The notes beneath the pieces are model-generated. The model saw nothing but the letters and a program-made list of their open reading frames with translations. It made no database searches and was not told the origin of the DNA. Source: Oceanospirillum sediminis (GTDB lineage Bacteria; Pseudomonadota; Gammaproteobacteria; Pseudomonadales; Halomonadaceae). Taken from it: a stretch of DNA of 64,000 nt. Positions 8,880 to 17,743 of this stretch are shown piece after piece. How positions within the stretch are numbered: the first letter of the stretch is position 1; every line of letters starts with the position of its first letter. Made by a program: the position numbers and the translations under genes. The stretch spans positions 1-64,000 of the forward strand of contig NZ_JACJFM010000022.1 in assembly GCF_014164585.1 (NCBI RefSeq), given 5' to 3'.

Positions 8880-10469
8880 TTGAAGAAAAATAGAATAACA
8901 CAGGCACTTCTGAGCACGGGTATGTTTGCCCTTGCCAGTGTCGGCGCATCAAGTGCGCTGGCAGCCGATGGAGAATCGATTATTCGTGATCGCTGTCTGG
9001 GCTGTCACGTTGAAACAGGGGAAAGCGCTACACCTTTTTCCCGGATCAGTGAACAGCGTAAAACCCCTGAAGGCTGGCTGATGGCCATCAGTCGTATGCA
9101 GCAGCAGCGCGGGCTGGTTATTACTCCGGAAGAAAAGCGTACTCTGGTGAAATATCTGGCAGACACTCAGGGATTGGCTCCGGCGGAGACCCGTGAATTA
9201 CGTTATGTGCTGGAAAAACAACCTAACGTGACGGAATCCTTTGAACCCTGGTTGCAGGATACCTGTGTTCGTTGTCACTCCGGGGCTCGTATCGGACTGC
9301 AGCGTCGTACAGAAGAAGACTGGAAGTGGCTGGTTCATTTCCATATGGGGCAGCAACCAACGGCTGAGTTACATGCCGGAGCCAGAGATCGGGCATGGTT
9401 TGATATCGCTCTGAATCAGGTTGCTCCTAAGCTGGGACAGGTTTACGGGCTGAATACTCAGGAATGGTCTGACTGGCAGGCCGCTGATAAGCAATCACTG
9501 TCTGGTCGTTGGGTGATGTCCGGCTATTTACCTGAAAAGGGACAGTTTGATGCCACCGTCCATATCAGTGAGCTGGGCAATGATAAATACAGTGTCACTA
9601 TGGATGGTCAGTATGCTGATGGCACGCCTCTGACCGGTAAGGGCAGCGGTATCGTTTATACCAGCTATGACTGGCGTGGTGCAGTAACGATTAATGGCGT
9701 AAAAATGCGTCAGGTACTTGCCGCATCTGAAGACGGTCAGTCACTGAATGGTCGTATGTTCAAGCGCGATGACGATGTTTTAGGCGGACAGGTCACTGCT
9801 ATTAAAGGTGCAGGCATTACCGCAGTTTCGCCATCCTATATTCGTCAGGGTGAACGTAAGCTGCTGACTATTTCAGGTAACAAACTGAATGGCTCTGTGC
9901 ACCTGGGCGCTGGTGTGAAAGTTGTCAGTGTGGTTTCTCGGGATGACAACAGAGTGGTTGTAGTTGCTGAAGCATCTCAACGAGCTGAATCCGGTCACAG
10001 AGAGGTCCGGGTAGGCAAACTGTCATCTGAAATGCCTCTGGCGGTATATGACCAGCTGGCAAGAGTTGATATTACGCCATCAGATTCTATCGCACGTGTG
10101 GGCGGTGGTGGCGGTGCACTGGCTAAGCAAAAATCCTGGTACCGGGCTGTCGGTTATGCTGCAGGCGCTGATGGTAAACCAGGCACAGAAGATGATATCC
10201 GTCTGGGCTACATGCCAGCCAGCTGGTCCCTGAAACCATTTGATGAGATTGCTGAGCATGACGGTGATATTAAGTATGCCGGAACGATCGATGATCGGGG
10301 GATTTTCACTCCGGGTGATGCAGGTCCGAATCCGGAACGTAAGATGTCGACTAACAATGTGGGCAATCTGACCGTAACTGGTACTGTACATGACGGAAAC
10401 CAGGTGGTGTCCGGCGATAGTCATCTGCTGGTGACCGTACAGAAATTTGTTCGTGCACTGATTGACTGA
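8880..10469 (+). CDS. qhpA: Quinohemoprotein amine dehydrogenase, alpha subunit (diheme cytochrome c)
   Basis: The largest QHNDH subunit, a periplasmic protein carrying two c-type hemes that take electrons from the CTQ quinone of the gamma subunit. The sequence has a Sec signal peptide (ending about SSALA at residue 28), two CXXCH heme sites (CLGCH at 39-43 and CVRCH at 129-133) and about 380 residues of beta-rich domains typical of the family. I place the start at TTG 8880: AGGAG lies at 8867-8871 with an 8-base gap and the signal peptide begins at once (MKKNRITQALL). The longer frame from ATG 8838 would add 14 residues before the signal. First gene of the qhp cluster; heme attachment needs the general cytochrome c maturation machinery, which is outside this window. 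Confidence 0.93.
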   Translation: MKKNRITQALLSTGMFALASVGASSALAADGESIIRDRCLGCHVETGESATPFSRISEQRKTPEGWLMAISRMQQQRGLVITPEEKRTLVKYLADTQGLAPAETRELRYVLEKQPNVTESFEPWLQDTCVRCHSGARIGLQRRTEEDWKWLVHFHMGQQPTAELHAGARDRAWFDIALNQVAPKLGQVYGLNTQEWSDWQAADKQSLSGRWVMSGYLPEKGQFDATVHISELGNDKYSVTMDGQYADGTPLTGKGSGIVYTSYDWRGAVTINGVKMRQVLAASEDGQSLNGRMFKRDDDVLGGQVTAIKGAGITAVSPSYIRQGERKLLTISGNKLNGSVHLGAGVKVVSVVSRDDNRVVVVAEASQRAESGHREVRVGKLSSEMPLAVYDQLARVDITPSDSIARVGGGGGALAKQKSWYRAVGYAAGADGKPGTEDDIRLGYMPASWSLKPFDEIAEHDGDIKYAGTIDDRGIFTPGDAGPNPERKMSTNNVGNLTVTGTVHDGNQVVSGDSHLLVTVQKFVRALID

Positions 10470-10616
10470 TGATAGAGACCTGGCTGGACTAATTCACTGC
10501 ATAACACAGCCAGAACAGATCATCATGCCTGCTACAGGCATCAGTGAAGATAACCTCAGAACAGAAGTGGCAGAGCTAAAATCTGTTATCACAGAATAAT
10601 AAACCGTGAGGTCAAT

Positions 10617-12050
10617 ATGGGTGCTTTATCTCTGGTAAAACCCAATATGCATCTGGTGGATGTGGAAACGCGCAAAATGCTGTTTCATGTCCCGACCAGC
10701 AGCCTGTTTGAGCTGGAAGGTGTAAGCCGTGAGTTGATAGAACTGTTTAACGATCAGGGGCAGGTGACTGCGTCTATGCTACAGGATCGTTTTCAGGGGC
10801 GTTATCAGCCTGCTGATGTAATGGAAACGATAGAAGAACTGAAATCTCTGAAAGTGATTTCAGACGGAAACCCGGTTCAGATCAATCATGAGCCGGAAGC
10901 GGTTAAATCGTTTCCGTTAACTACAATCGTGCTGAACACCAATACCGGCTGTAACCTCAGCTGTACTTACTGCTACAAAGAGGATCTGACGACGCCTTCC
11001 CAGGGCAACAAAATGTCTTATGACACGGCGATCAAATCCATTGAAATGCTGTTAGAAGAATCACCGGACCAGCGTCAGTACAACGTGGTATTTTTCGGTG
11101 GTGAACCTCTGACCAATATGCCACTGATTCGTGATGTGGTGGCCTGGTGTGAGCAGCGTTTCTCTGAGCTTGAGTCGGAAGTCAGTTTCACTATGACGAC
11201 CAATGCCACCATGCTGACAGAACAGCTGGTTGACTGGTTTAACGACCATCGTTTCGGTCTGACCATATCGATGGATGGCCCCAAAGCCATGCACGATAAG
11301 AACCGCATTACTGTGGGCGGTCAGGGAACTTACGATGTTGTTAAACAAAAGGTGGGGATGTTACTGAATCGCTATTCCTCAAGACCTGTGGGCTGTCGGG
11401 TTACTCTGACTCATGGCATCACAGATGTTGAAGCGATTTTTGATCATCTGCACCACGATCTGGGTTTTGCTGAAGTGGGTTTTGGCCCGGTAACGTCAGG
11501 CGATATTTCCTCTTTTAATCTCACCGGTGACGAGATGGTGACCGTATTTGAAGGTATGAAGCGTCTGGGGCGTCAGTATCTCGAAGCGGCACTGGAGCAC
11601 AGAAACTTCGGCTTTGGCAACATGCATCAGCTGATGACGGATCTGCATGAAGGCAATAAGAAACGTCTGCCATGCGGAGCGGGTGTTGCCTTGCTGGCCG
11701 TCGATACTAAAGGCGGTATTAACCTGTGCCATCGTTTTACCGGATCTGATCTGCCGACGTTTGGTGATGTTGATAATGGCATCAATAAACCTGAGCTGGC
11801 CAACTTTGTTGAGCAGCGTCTGGATCGTAGCAATACCGGCTGTGAAACCTGTCGGATACGTAATATCTGTTCTGGTGGTTGTTACCACGAAAGCTATGCC
11901 AAATACGGTGATGCGACGACACCTTCCTACCATTACTGCGACCTGCTGCGTGACTGGGTCGACTTCGGGGTAGAAGTGTATACCCGCATCATGCTGGAGA
12001 ACCCGGCGTTCTTTGATACGTATGTATCTCCAAGAAGGAATTCCCGATGA
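10617..12050 (+). CDS. qhpD: Radical SAM maturase forming the thioether cross-links of the gamma subunit
   Basis: A 477-residue radical SAM/SPASM peptide-modifying enzyme. It should make the three Cys-to-Asp/Glu thioether bonds in the QhpC precursor in the cytoplasm. The radical SAM cluster motif is CNLSCTYC (C112, C116, C119). The C-terminal SPASM region has C353, C371, then the CX2CX5CX3C pattern C409/C412/C418/C422, and C441, giving ligands for two auxiliary Fe-S clusters. The N-terminal part (about 1-90) resembles a peptide-recognition (RRE-like) segment; that is an inference. Its stop overlaps the qhpC start in ATGA, so enzyme and substrate are translationally coupled. Confidence 0.95.
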   Translation: MGALSLVKPNMHLVDVETRKMLFHVPTSSLFELEGVSRELIELFNDQGQVTASMLQDRFQGRYQPADVMETIEELKSLKVISDGNPVQINHEPEAVKSFPLTTIVLNTNTGCNLSCTYCYKEDLTTPSQGNKMSYDTAIKSIEMLLEESPDQRQYNVVFFGGEPLTNMPLIRDVVAWCEQRFSELESEVSFTMTTNATMLTEQLVDWFNDHRFGLTISMDGPKAMHDKNRITVGGQGTYDVVKQKVGMLLNRYSSRPVGCRVTLTHGITDVEAIFDHLHHDLGFAEVGFGPVTSGDISSFNLTGDEMVTVFEGMKRLGRQYLEAALEHRNFGFGNMHQLMTDLHEGNKKRLPCGAGVALLAVDTKGGINLCHRFTGSDLPTFGDVDNGINKPELANFVEQRLDRSNTGCETCRIRNICSGGCYHESYAKYGDATTPSYHYCDLLRDWVDFGVEVYTRIMLENPAFFDTYVSPRRNSR

Positions 12051-12367
12051 AACATCTGAAATCATTTAATAAGAAAGCAAAAATGCTGGACAGAACCACG
12101 TCTCAGGATGAAGTAGAAGACGTGGTTGCGATGCAATCTATGGTGGGTTGTACCTCTGTTAACGATCCGGGCTGGGAAGTCGATCCCTTTGGTGGTCTGG
12201 GCTCACTGTGTCAGCCAATGGAAGCTGACCTGTATGGTTGTGCCGATGCCTGCTGGTGGCCTGCTCAGGTACCAGACACCATGAGTACCCATCCGAACTG
12301 GTCACAGGATGTATCTAAAGCAGACGAAGACTGGCGTAAGCTGGACAGCGTCTTCCCGGAAGAGTAA
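12047..12367 (+). CDS. qhpC: Quinohemoprotein amine dehydrogenase, gamma subunit precursor (CTQ peptide)
   Basis: A 106-residue ribosomal precursor of the catalytic subunit. Taking a 28-residue leader, as in the known protein, all cross-linking residues fall exactly into place: C35-E44, C55-D61 and C69-D77 for the three thioethers, and C65-W71 for cysteine tryptophylquinone (mature C7-E16, C27-D33, C41-D49, C37-W43). The core is strongly conserved ([28 protein letters not shown]). The leader has an acidic helix ([11 protein letters not shown]) probably read by QhpD/QhpE. It lacks a Sec signal, in keeping with export by QhpF after modification. Confidence 0.95.
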   Translation: MKHLKSFNKKAKMLDRTTSQDEVEDVVAMQSMVGCTSVNDPGWEVDPFGGLGSLCQPMEADLYGCADACWWPAQVPDTMSTHPNWSQDVSKADEDWRKLDSVFPEE

Positions 12368-12381
12368 TGGAGTCGGATCTG

Positions 12382-13560
12382 ATGAAAAAAATCACTGATA
12401 TAACCCTGTCAAAACTGACACATTCAATTCGGACTCTTGCACTGGGTGGATTGCTGGGAGCTGGCGCGCTATTGAGCGGATGTGCTGTAACACAACAGAG
12501 CGCTGATGCTTTGCCAAATGGTATGAAAGCAGGTGGACATGAATATCTGCTGACGGTTACACGTCCTAATCAACTGCATGTGATTGATACCGAAACGGAT
12601 CAGTTACTGCGCAGCTGTGATGTGCCTGGTACTTTTGGTAACGGCGGTATTGCGATCTCTCCTGATGGCCGCACGGCTTACGTGTTGTCAAATAAATGGG
12701 AAGATATTTATGGCTTTGATATCACTAACTGTGAAATCACCTTCTCTGCGAAGCAGTCCAGCGGCAATGTTCAGATAAAAAGCTTTATCTCTATGGCCGT
12801 CAGTGCAGATGGAAAAGAGTTGTACACGGTACAGAACCCGGTGCGCAAACATTCCGACCGCTTTGAAACGATGGAACCAAGACTGGCAGTATTTAATACC
12901 GCTGATGGTATGAATGCTCAGCCTGTACGTACTTTCCCGGTTGATCGTCGTATTACCAAAATTGCGGCAATGCATAATGGCGAAGTCGTTCTGGGTGGTG
13001 GCGATCTGAAAGCGATTAACCCGAAAAATGGTGAGACCCGTCTGATTACCGCTCTGCAGAACTGGGATCGTGCCCCGGACAAGTGGGTTCCGCCCGATGC
13101 GTTCGCAATGCATACCATGGGGGAGCATGTTGGCGAGTTTATCATGCCGTACTTCACCATCCGCTGGAATGGTGAGCCGGGTGATGAATCCAAGGCGGAT
13201 TTCTTATGGGGGCATGTACGCATCGATCTGAAAACAGCAGAAGTGGAAATGATCGAGAAGGTGCCATTTGAGTTTATCGTCTTTAACTGGGTGACAGATC
13301 CGAATGATAAAGATGTGGTGTATGGCTCATTTAACCAGCTGTCCAAACACAACGTTAAAACCGGTGAAACTCTGGGCGTTCATGGTCTGGATCACACCTA
13401 CTACAACATTAATATGACGACCGATGGTAACAAGCTCTACGTAGGTGGCGCTGGTAACACCATCTCTGTTCATAACCCGGCTACCCTGGAAAGAACCGGT
13501 TATCTGAGAATGTCCGGGGATATGTCAACTTCAGATCTGAGACTGGCTGTACTGAAATAA
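12382..13560 (+). CDS. qhpB: Quinohemoprotein amine dehydrogenase, beta subunit, predicted lipoprotein
   Basis: The beta subunit is a seven-bladed propeller that closes the active site over the CTQ subunit. Repeated blade-like segments are visible (for example HVIDTETDQLLRSC, AISPDGRTAYVLSN, HNPATLERTGYL). I place the start at ATG 12382: GGAG at 12369-12372 is 9 bases upstream, and the ATG at 12367 would have no ribosome site of its own. The product is 392 residues. The N-terminus ends in a clear lipobox, LLSGC, with lipidated Cys34 and Ala at +2, so outer-membrane anchoring is predicted. To my knowledge the characterised enzymes have a normal cleavable signal. Immediately follows qhpC. Confidence 0.93.
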   Translation: MKKITDITLSKLTHSIRTLALGGLLGAGALLSGCAVTQQSADALPNGMKAGGHEYLLTVTRPNQLHVIDTETDQLLRSCDVPGTFGNGGIAISPDGRTAYVLSNKWEDIYGFDITNCEITFSAKQSSGNVQIKSFISMAVSADGKELYTVQNPVRKHSDRFETMEPRLAVFNTADGMNAQPVRTFPVDRRITKIAAMHNGEVVLGGGDLKAINPKNGETRLITALQNWDRAPDKWVPPDAFAMHTMGEHVGEFIMPYFTIRWNGEPGDESKADFLWGHVRIDLKTAEVEMIEKVPFEFIVFNWVTDPNDKDVVYGSFNQLSKHNVKTGETLGVHGLDHTYYNINMTTDGNKLYVGGAGNTISVHNPATLERTGYLRMSGDMSTSDLRLAVLK

Positions 13561-13580
13561 GTCAGACCTCTGCCATTGAT

Positions 13581-13609
13581 TCCGGTCTCAGTGATGAGCT
13601 GAGACCGGA
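13581..13609. terminator. Perfect 11-bp hairpin after qhpB (possible terminator or attenuator)
   Basis: TCCGGTCTCAG (13581-13591) and CTGAGACCGGA (13599-13609) form a perfect 11-bp stem with a 7-base loop just downstream of the qhpB stop. No U-run follows, so it is not a classical intrinsic terminator. It may partially terminate transcription or protect the 3' end of the qhpADCB message, giving structural subunits a higher level than downstream genes. A smaller hairpin, GAGCG-AAA-CGCTC, lies near 13640. Confidence 0.5.
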
Positions 13610-13798
13610 AGACTAATCAGACAACAGATTCTCTTTTCGGAGCGAAACGCTCTGAGAGGTACGCTTGTGCCTGAAAAGTGTTCAGGCCGTGAAAAAAAGG
13701 GGAGCTGAACCGGTGGCATTCAGATATCAGGCTGTCGGTCCGCAGTGTTAATCATCAGGTAAAACCCTGCATCAGAAAAACGAAAACAGGATAAAACC

Positions 13799-15124
13799 AT
13801 GTTCAGAACAATAAGAAACCCGATCTCAACTGCAATCTTACTGGCGGCATTACCTGTCAGTGCTCAGGCCGCTATGATTTCTGAAAAGGAAGACAGTACT
13901 CTGGCGTTCAATGTTGAAGCGATGGCTTCAGCCATGTCTCTGGATGAGAACTATTCAGGTACTCCGGGCGATAAAAAATGGCAGGAAGCCTATATCAAAG
14001 GCGATCTGGTTGCGACGCGTAAAATCAATGCTGATAACAGTATTTACGGCACTCTGGGCGTGATTGCTCTGGGGACATTCGGTGACGGTGATGGCATCGG
14101 TTTTACCACAGGTGATGAGCGAAAAGTTCACCTGGAAAATGCATTTGCCGGCTGGACACACAAAGAGGGACTGATTGACATTTCAGTGGGGCGTCAGCAG
14201 TTTACTCTGGGTGATGGTTTTCTGATTGCAGGTGACTCTCTGGCTCCGGGTGAAGGTCTGGATGGTGTATCTAACGGCAGCCTGGATCGTGGCGGTGCAT
14301 ACTATCTGGCAGCGCGCAAAAGCTTTGATAATACCGCGGTGCTGAAAGTCGATCCTGAAGGACCGCTGCGTGGTGATCTGTTCTGGCTGAAATCTGATAA
14401 CCAGATCCAGCAGAATGCAGAGCTGACGGGCCTTAATCTGGAATATGTGGATGAAAACCTGGGCACCCTGGGTGCTACCTATATGCAGGTGACAGATCTG
14501 GACGTAGGAGCCGGTCTTGCCGCTTACGATAACCGTGATGGCATGAATATTTTTAACCTGAGAGCGCAGGGTAGTGCGGGTGTTGAAAACCTGTTCCTGA
14601 ACTTCGAATATGTTAAAGAAAGCGGCGGTGACCAGGTTGATAAAGATGCTTCTGCCTGGACAGCAGAGGCCGGGTGGACATTCAGCAATTTGCCGTGGAC
14701 GCCGATTGTTAATTACCGTTATGCCAGCTTCTCGGCAGATAAAGCATCAACCGCTGATGATGAGAGCTTTGATCCGCTGTTCTTTGGTGTGACCCGTGGT
14801 TTTGGTACCTGGTTCCAGGGTGAGGTGGCTGCGAACTACGCCGGTCCATTTAACTCAGGAAACGACGTTAATCGTCTGGATATCACCCTGTTGCCACAGG
14901 AAAATATCGCTTTGGGCATCCAGTACTGGAAGTTTGGCAAGAAAGAAGACAATGATTTTGAAGCCAACGAACTGGATCTGTATGCTTTCTGGGGCATTAA
15001 CGACAACCTGAGCTTTATTCCTCTGATCGGTTTCTATGAGCCAGAAGGCAGTGCTAACAAAGCGGCTCAGGGGAATGACGACACCAATGTCTATCTGCAG
15101 GCGATGGTCATGTTTAACTACTAA
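13799..15124 (+). CDS. Outer-membrane porin inside the qhp cluster
   Basis: 441 residues with a signal peptide (cleavage after VSAQA, about residue 24) followed by alternating beta-strand and turn sequence, acidic loops and a C-terminal Tyr, the usual beta-barrel signal. Motifs such as LENAFAGWTHKEGLIDISVGRQQF resemble the alginate-export/OprD-like class of porins, but I cannot name a subfamily. It lies between qhpB and qhpF with 238 bases upstream, enough for its own promoter, and 90 bases downstream. Likely role by position: passage of amine substrates into the periplasm where QHNDH works. This is inference; specificity cannot be read from the sequence. Confidence 0.75.
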   Translation: MFRTIRNPISTAILLAALPVSAQAAMISEKEDSTLAFNVEAMASAMSLDENYSGTPGDKKWQEAYIKGDLVATRKINADNSIYGTLGVIALGTFGDGDGIGFTTGDERKVHLENAFAGWTHKEGLIDISVGRQQFTLGDGFLIAGDSLAPGEGLDGVSNGSLDRGGAYYLAARKSFDNTAVLKVDPEGPLRGDLFWLKSDNQIQQNAELTGLNLEYVDENLGTLGATYMQVTDLDVGAGLAAYDNRDGMNIFNLRAQGSAGVENLFLNFEYVKESGGDQVDKDASAWTAEAGWTFSNLPWTPIVNYRYASFSADKASTADDESFDPLFFGVTRGFGTWFQGEVAANYAGPFNSGNDVNRLDITLLPQENIALGIQYWKFGKKEDNDFEANELDLYAFWGINDNLSFIPLIGFYEPEGSANKAAQGNDDTNVYLQAMVMFNY

Positions 15125-15152
15125 TCCTGCGGTCTGATCTGCAGGCAGATAT

Positions 15153-15182
15153 CCCTTCTCTGGCTTTATGGTCTGAGAAGGG
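15153..15182. repeat. Inverted repeat between porin and qhpF
   Basis: CCCTTCTC (15153-15160) and GAGAAGGG (15175-15182) form an 8-bp stem with a 14-base loop, 28 bases after the porin stop and 32 bases before qhpF. No U-run follows. It may be a weak transcription end or an mRNA-stability element separating the porin from the maturation genes. Confidence 0.4.
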
Positions 15183-15214
15183 GTAAGGATACAGAATAAC
15201 AATGGGAGTACTGA

Positions 15215-16978
15215 ATGATCAGATGGTTAACCCGGCTGATTACCCGATTAATTGATAACAGCAAACCACCTCATGCTGAAGAACAACCGGAACAACCCGG
15301 CTCAGGGCATGATCCGGCTCAACGGGAAAAGAGTCTGCGCTGGTTGTTCAGTTTTGTCAGACCCCAGAAAAACAGCATTCTGCTGGTTCTGGCGCTGTCT
15401 GTACTGGCTTCGGCTATGGTGTTGTTGCAGCCCTGGTTAACTAAAACTCTGATTGATGATGGTTTACTGGCCAAAGATTACGGCATGCTGGTTCAGGTTG
15501 CCGGGTTTATGGTGCTTGTGGGTATATTTAATACCATCCTTTCTGGTTTCAATCGCTATTGCCACACCCGGCTGTCAGGCCGGGTTTTATTCGCTTTGCG
15601 CGAAGATGTCTATCAGCATTTACAGAAACTCTCGCCATCATTTTACGGGCAACGCCGGATCGGTGATCTTATGTCCCGCTTAGATGGTGATGTGGCACAG
15701 ATTCAGCGTTTCGCTATTGATGCCCTGTTTGCTTCTTTTTCCAGTATCCTGGGCCTGATAGGGGCCATCATTCTGATGTTGAGCCTGTCCTGGGAGCTAA
15801 GCCTTATTGTCGCCATTCTGATCCCTCTGGAAATTCTCTGGTTACGCTGGATGCGCCGGAAAGTTGAGCTTCATACTCGCAGACTCAGAGAGCGTTCTGC
15901 CGATTTATCCTCATTTCTGGTGGAAACCCTGCCAGCAATGAAATTTATTCAGGCCTCAGGCCAGCAAGTCAAAGAGTCACGCCGCCTGAATCATCTGGGT
16001 GATCATTACTTGTCCCAGCTGTTAAAGCTTCAGATTGTGGAATTTTTTACTCAGGCTATACCGGGCACCCTGGTCTCTGTGTCCCGTGCCGGAGTATTTC
16101 TGCTGGGCGGTTACTGGGTGATTGAAGGCCAGTGGCAGTTAGGTGCTCTGATCGCATTTTCAACCTATCTGGGTATGGCTATTGGCCCGGTTCAGAGCTT
16201 GTTAGGCCTTTATGTATCCATACAGCGTATGGTGGTGAGTCTTGATCGTGTGTCTGAATTACGACAACAGCCTGTTCAGACTGAGAATAGCTTTCATCCC
16301 CATGAATTATCCGATGACAGTGGACTGGAGCTTGCTGACGTCAGTTTTCGTCATAGCGGACGCCAGGAGCCGGTGCTGGATCAGGTCAGTGTATCCATTC
16401 CGGCCGGTAGTAAAGTGGCACTGTCCGGCCCGTCAGGCACTGGTAAATCAACACTGATTGATCTGTTACATCGACATTATGACCCGGATCAGGGGCGTAT
16501 CCTGCTGGGTAATACCGATATTCGTCAGTGCAGTCTGGAAGAGTTGCGGCGGCGGATTGCTGTCGTAAGCCAGGAAATTACCCTGTTCAGAGGCTCTCTG
16601 GCAGATAATATACGTTATGCCACGCCTTCAGCATCCGATGAGGAGGTTCAGGCTGCCGCTATTCAGGCTCAGTTAGGAGAGCTGATTGCTCAACTGCCGC
16701 AAGGGCTGGATAGCCCGTTAGGAGAGCGGGGTCAACAGTTATCCGGAGGGCAGAAACAGCGTATCGCCATTGCCCGCGCTTTATTGCAAAAACCTGGTAT
16801 TCTGGTGCTGGACGAAGCAACATCTGCGGTTGATGAAGCGACTGAGCAGGAGATCATTCGCACTGTGGATCAGCTGTTTGAAGGGCGGACCCGTATTCTG
16901 ATCAGTCACAGATTGAGTACTCTGCAGAATGCCGACCTTTACCTGCAGCTTGAACATGGCCGGTTATCTCAGGTATAG
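15215..16978 (+). CDS. qhpF: ABC exporter-like protein for the modified gamma subunit
   Basis: A 587-residue half-transporter: six-helix membrane domain (about 50-330) fused to an ATPase with Walker A GPSGTGKST, signature LSGGQKQR, Walker B ILVLDEATSA and the switch His in LISHRLST. In known qhp clusters this protein is required to carry the cross-linked QhpC to the periplasm, in place of a Sec signal on QhpC. The start ATG has GGGAG six bases upstream. Followed 33 bases later by qhpE. Confidence 0.93.
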   Translation: MIRWLTRLITRLIDNSKPPHAEEQPEQPGSGHDPAQREKSLRWLFSFVRPQKNSILLVLALSVLASAMVLLQPWLTKTLIDDGLLAKDYGMLVQVAGFMVLVGIFNTILSGFNRYCHTRLSGRVLFALREDVYQHLQKLSPSFYGQRRIGDLMSRLDGDVAQIQRFAIDALFASFSSILGLIGAIILMLSLSWELSLIVAILIPLEILWLRWMRRKVELHTRRLRERSADLSSFLVETLPAMKFIQASGQQVKESRRLNHLGDHYLSQLLKLQIVEFFTQAIPGTLVSVSRAGVFLLGGYWVIEGQWQLGALIAFSTYLGMAIGPVQSLLGLYVSIQRMVVSLDRVSELRQQPVQTENSFHPHELSDDSGLELADVSFRHSGRQEPVLDQVSVSIPAGSKVALSGPSGTGKSTLIDLLHRHYDPDQGRILLGNTDIRQCSLEELRRRIAVVSQEITLFRGSLADNIRYATPSASDEEVQAAAIQAQLGELIAQLPQGLDSPLGERGQQLSGGQKQRIAIARALLQKPGILVLDEATSAVDEATEQEIIRTVDQLFEGRTRILISHRLSTLQNADLYLQLEHGRLSQV

Positions 16979-17011
16979 AATACGGGCAGAATAAGAAAAA
17001 AGAGGATACAC

Positions 17012-17731
17012 GTGACCAGGATTCGAATTGGCATTGTAGATAGCGGTTACCCTGATTATCAGCAACCTTATGTTGATGATGCCGCGGCTTTTATTATTCA
17101 GGATGACGCCTTATGGCAAACAGAACCTGAAGAAGATCGGCTGGGGCATGGTACCCATATTCTGGATTCAGTCCGTCAGATATGTCCGGAGAGTACGTTT
17201 TGTCTGGCTCAGGTATTTCATCATAATTTCGTGACAACAACAGCGCAGGTTGTCGCAGCCATTGACTGGCTGACTGAGCAAAAAGTGGATGCAATCAATA
17301 TGAGTCTGGGTCTGCGGAGAAACAGCCCGGAACTGGCACAAAGTATTCAGCAGGCTTTACAGGCTGGCATTATTATCTCGGCATCATCACCGGCAAAGGG
17401 AGATCCTGTTTATCCCGCGGCTTATCCGGGAGTATTCAGAATGACCGGTGATGCCAGATGCAGCCTTCAGCAATGGTCCTGGCTGGAAACAGAATATGCT
17501 GATTTTGGCGGGTATGTGCGCAGTGCCGATGAACAGCAAGCCGGAGCCAGTATGGGAACCGCCCGTATGACAGGACATATCAGCTCAATTATTCATCAGC
17601 TGAGACAAGAAGCCGGGCAGGCCAGCCAGCGTTTTTCTCCCTATGAGATAAGAGAGCGACTGAAAGCCGGTTCAGCTTTTCAGGGGCGAGAGTACAGAAC
17701 ATCACAACCCGATAGCCAGAATAACCAGTAA
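17012..17731 (+). CDS. qhpE: Subtilisin-like protease removing the QhpC leader
   Basis: 239 residues, smaller than secreted subtilisins and without signal peptide or propeptide, as expected for the cytoplasmic QhpE. The catalytic triad is visible: D10 (GIVDSG), H46 (GHGTH) and S180 (GASMGTA). The stretch where subtilisins carry the oxyanion Asn reads SASSPAKG, so that Asn appears to be replaced by Ser. Starts with GTG 17012, preceded by GAGG at six bases. It should cut the 28-residue leader from cross-linked QhpC. Twelve bases separate it from qhpG. Confidence 0.92.
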   Translation: MTRIRIGIVDSGYPDYQQPYVDDAAAFIIQDDALWQTEPEEDRLGHGTHILDSVRQICPESTFCLAQVFHHNFVTTTAQVVAAIDWLTEQKVDAINMSLGLRRNSPELAQSIQQALQAGIIISASSPAKGDPVYPAAYPGVFRMTGDARCSLQQWSWLETEYADFGGYVRSADEQQAGASMGTARMTGHISSIIHQLRQEAGQASQRFSPYEIRERLKAGSAFQGREYRTSQPDSQNNQ

Positions 17732-17743
17732 ACGGACGCTATT

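Noticed and set aside
11496-12065. 189-residue open frame opposite qhpD
   Set aside because: Antisense to the conserved SPASM region; no protein signature.
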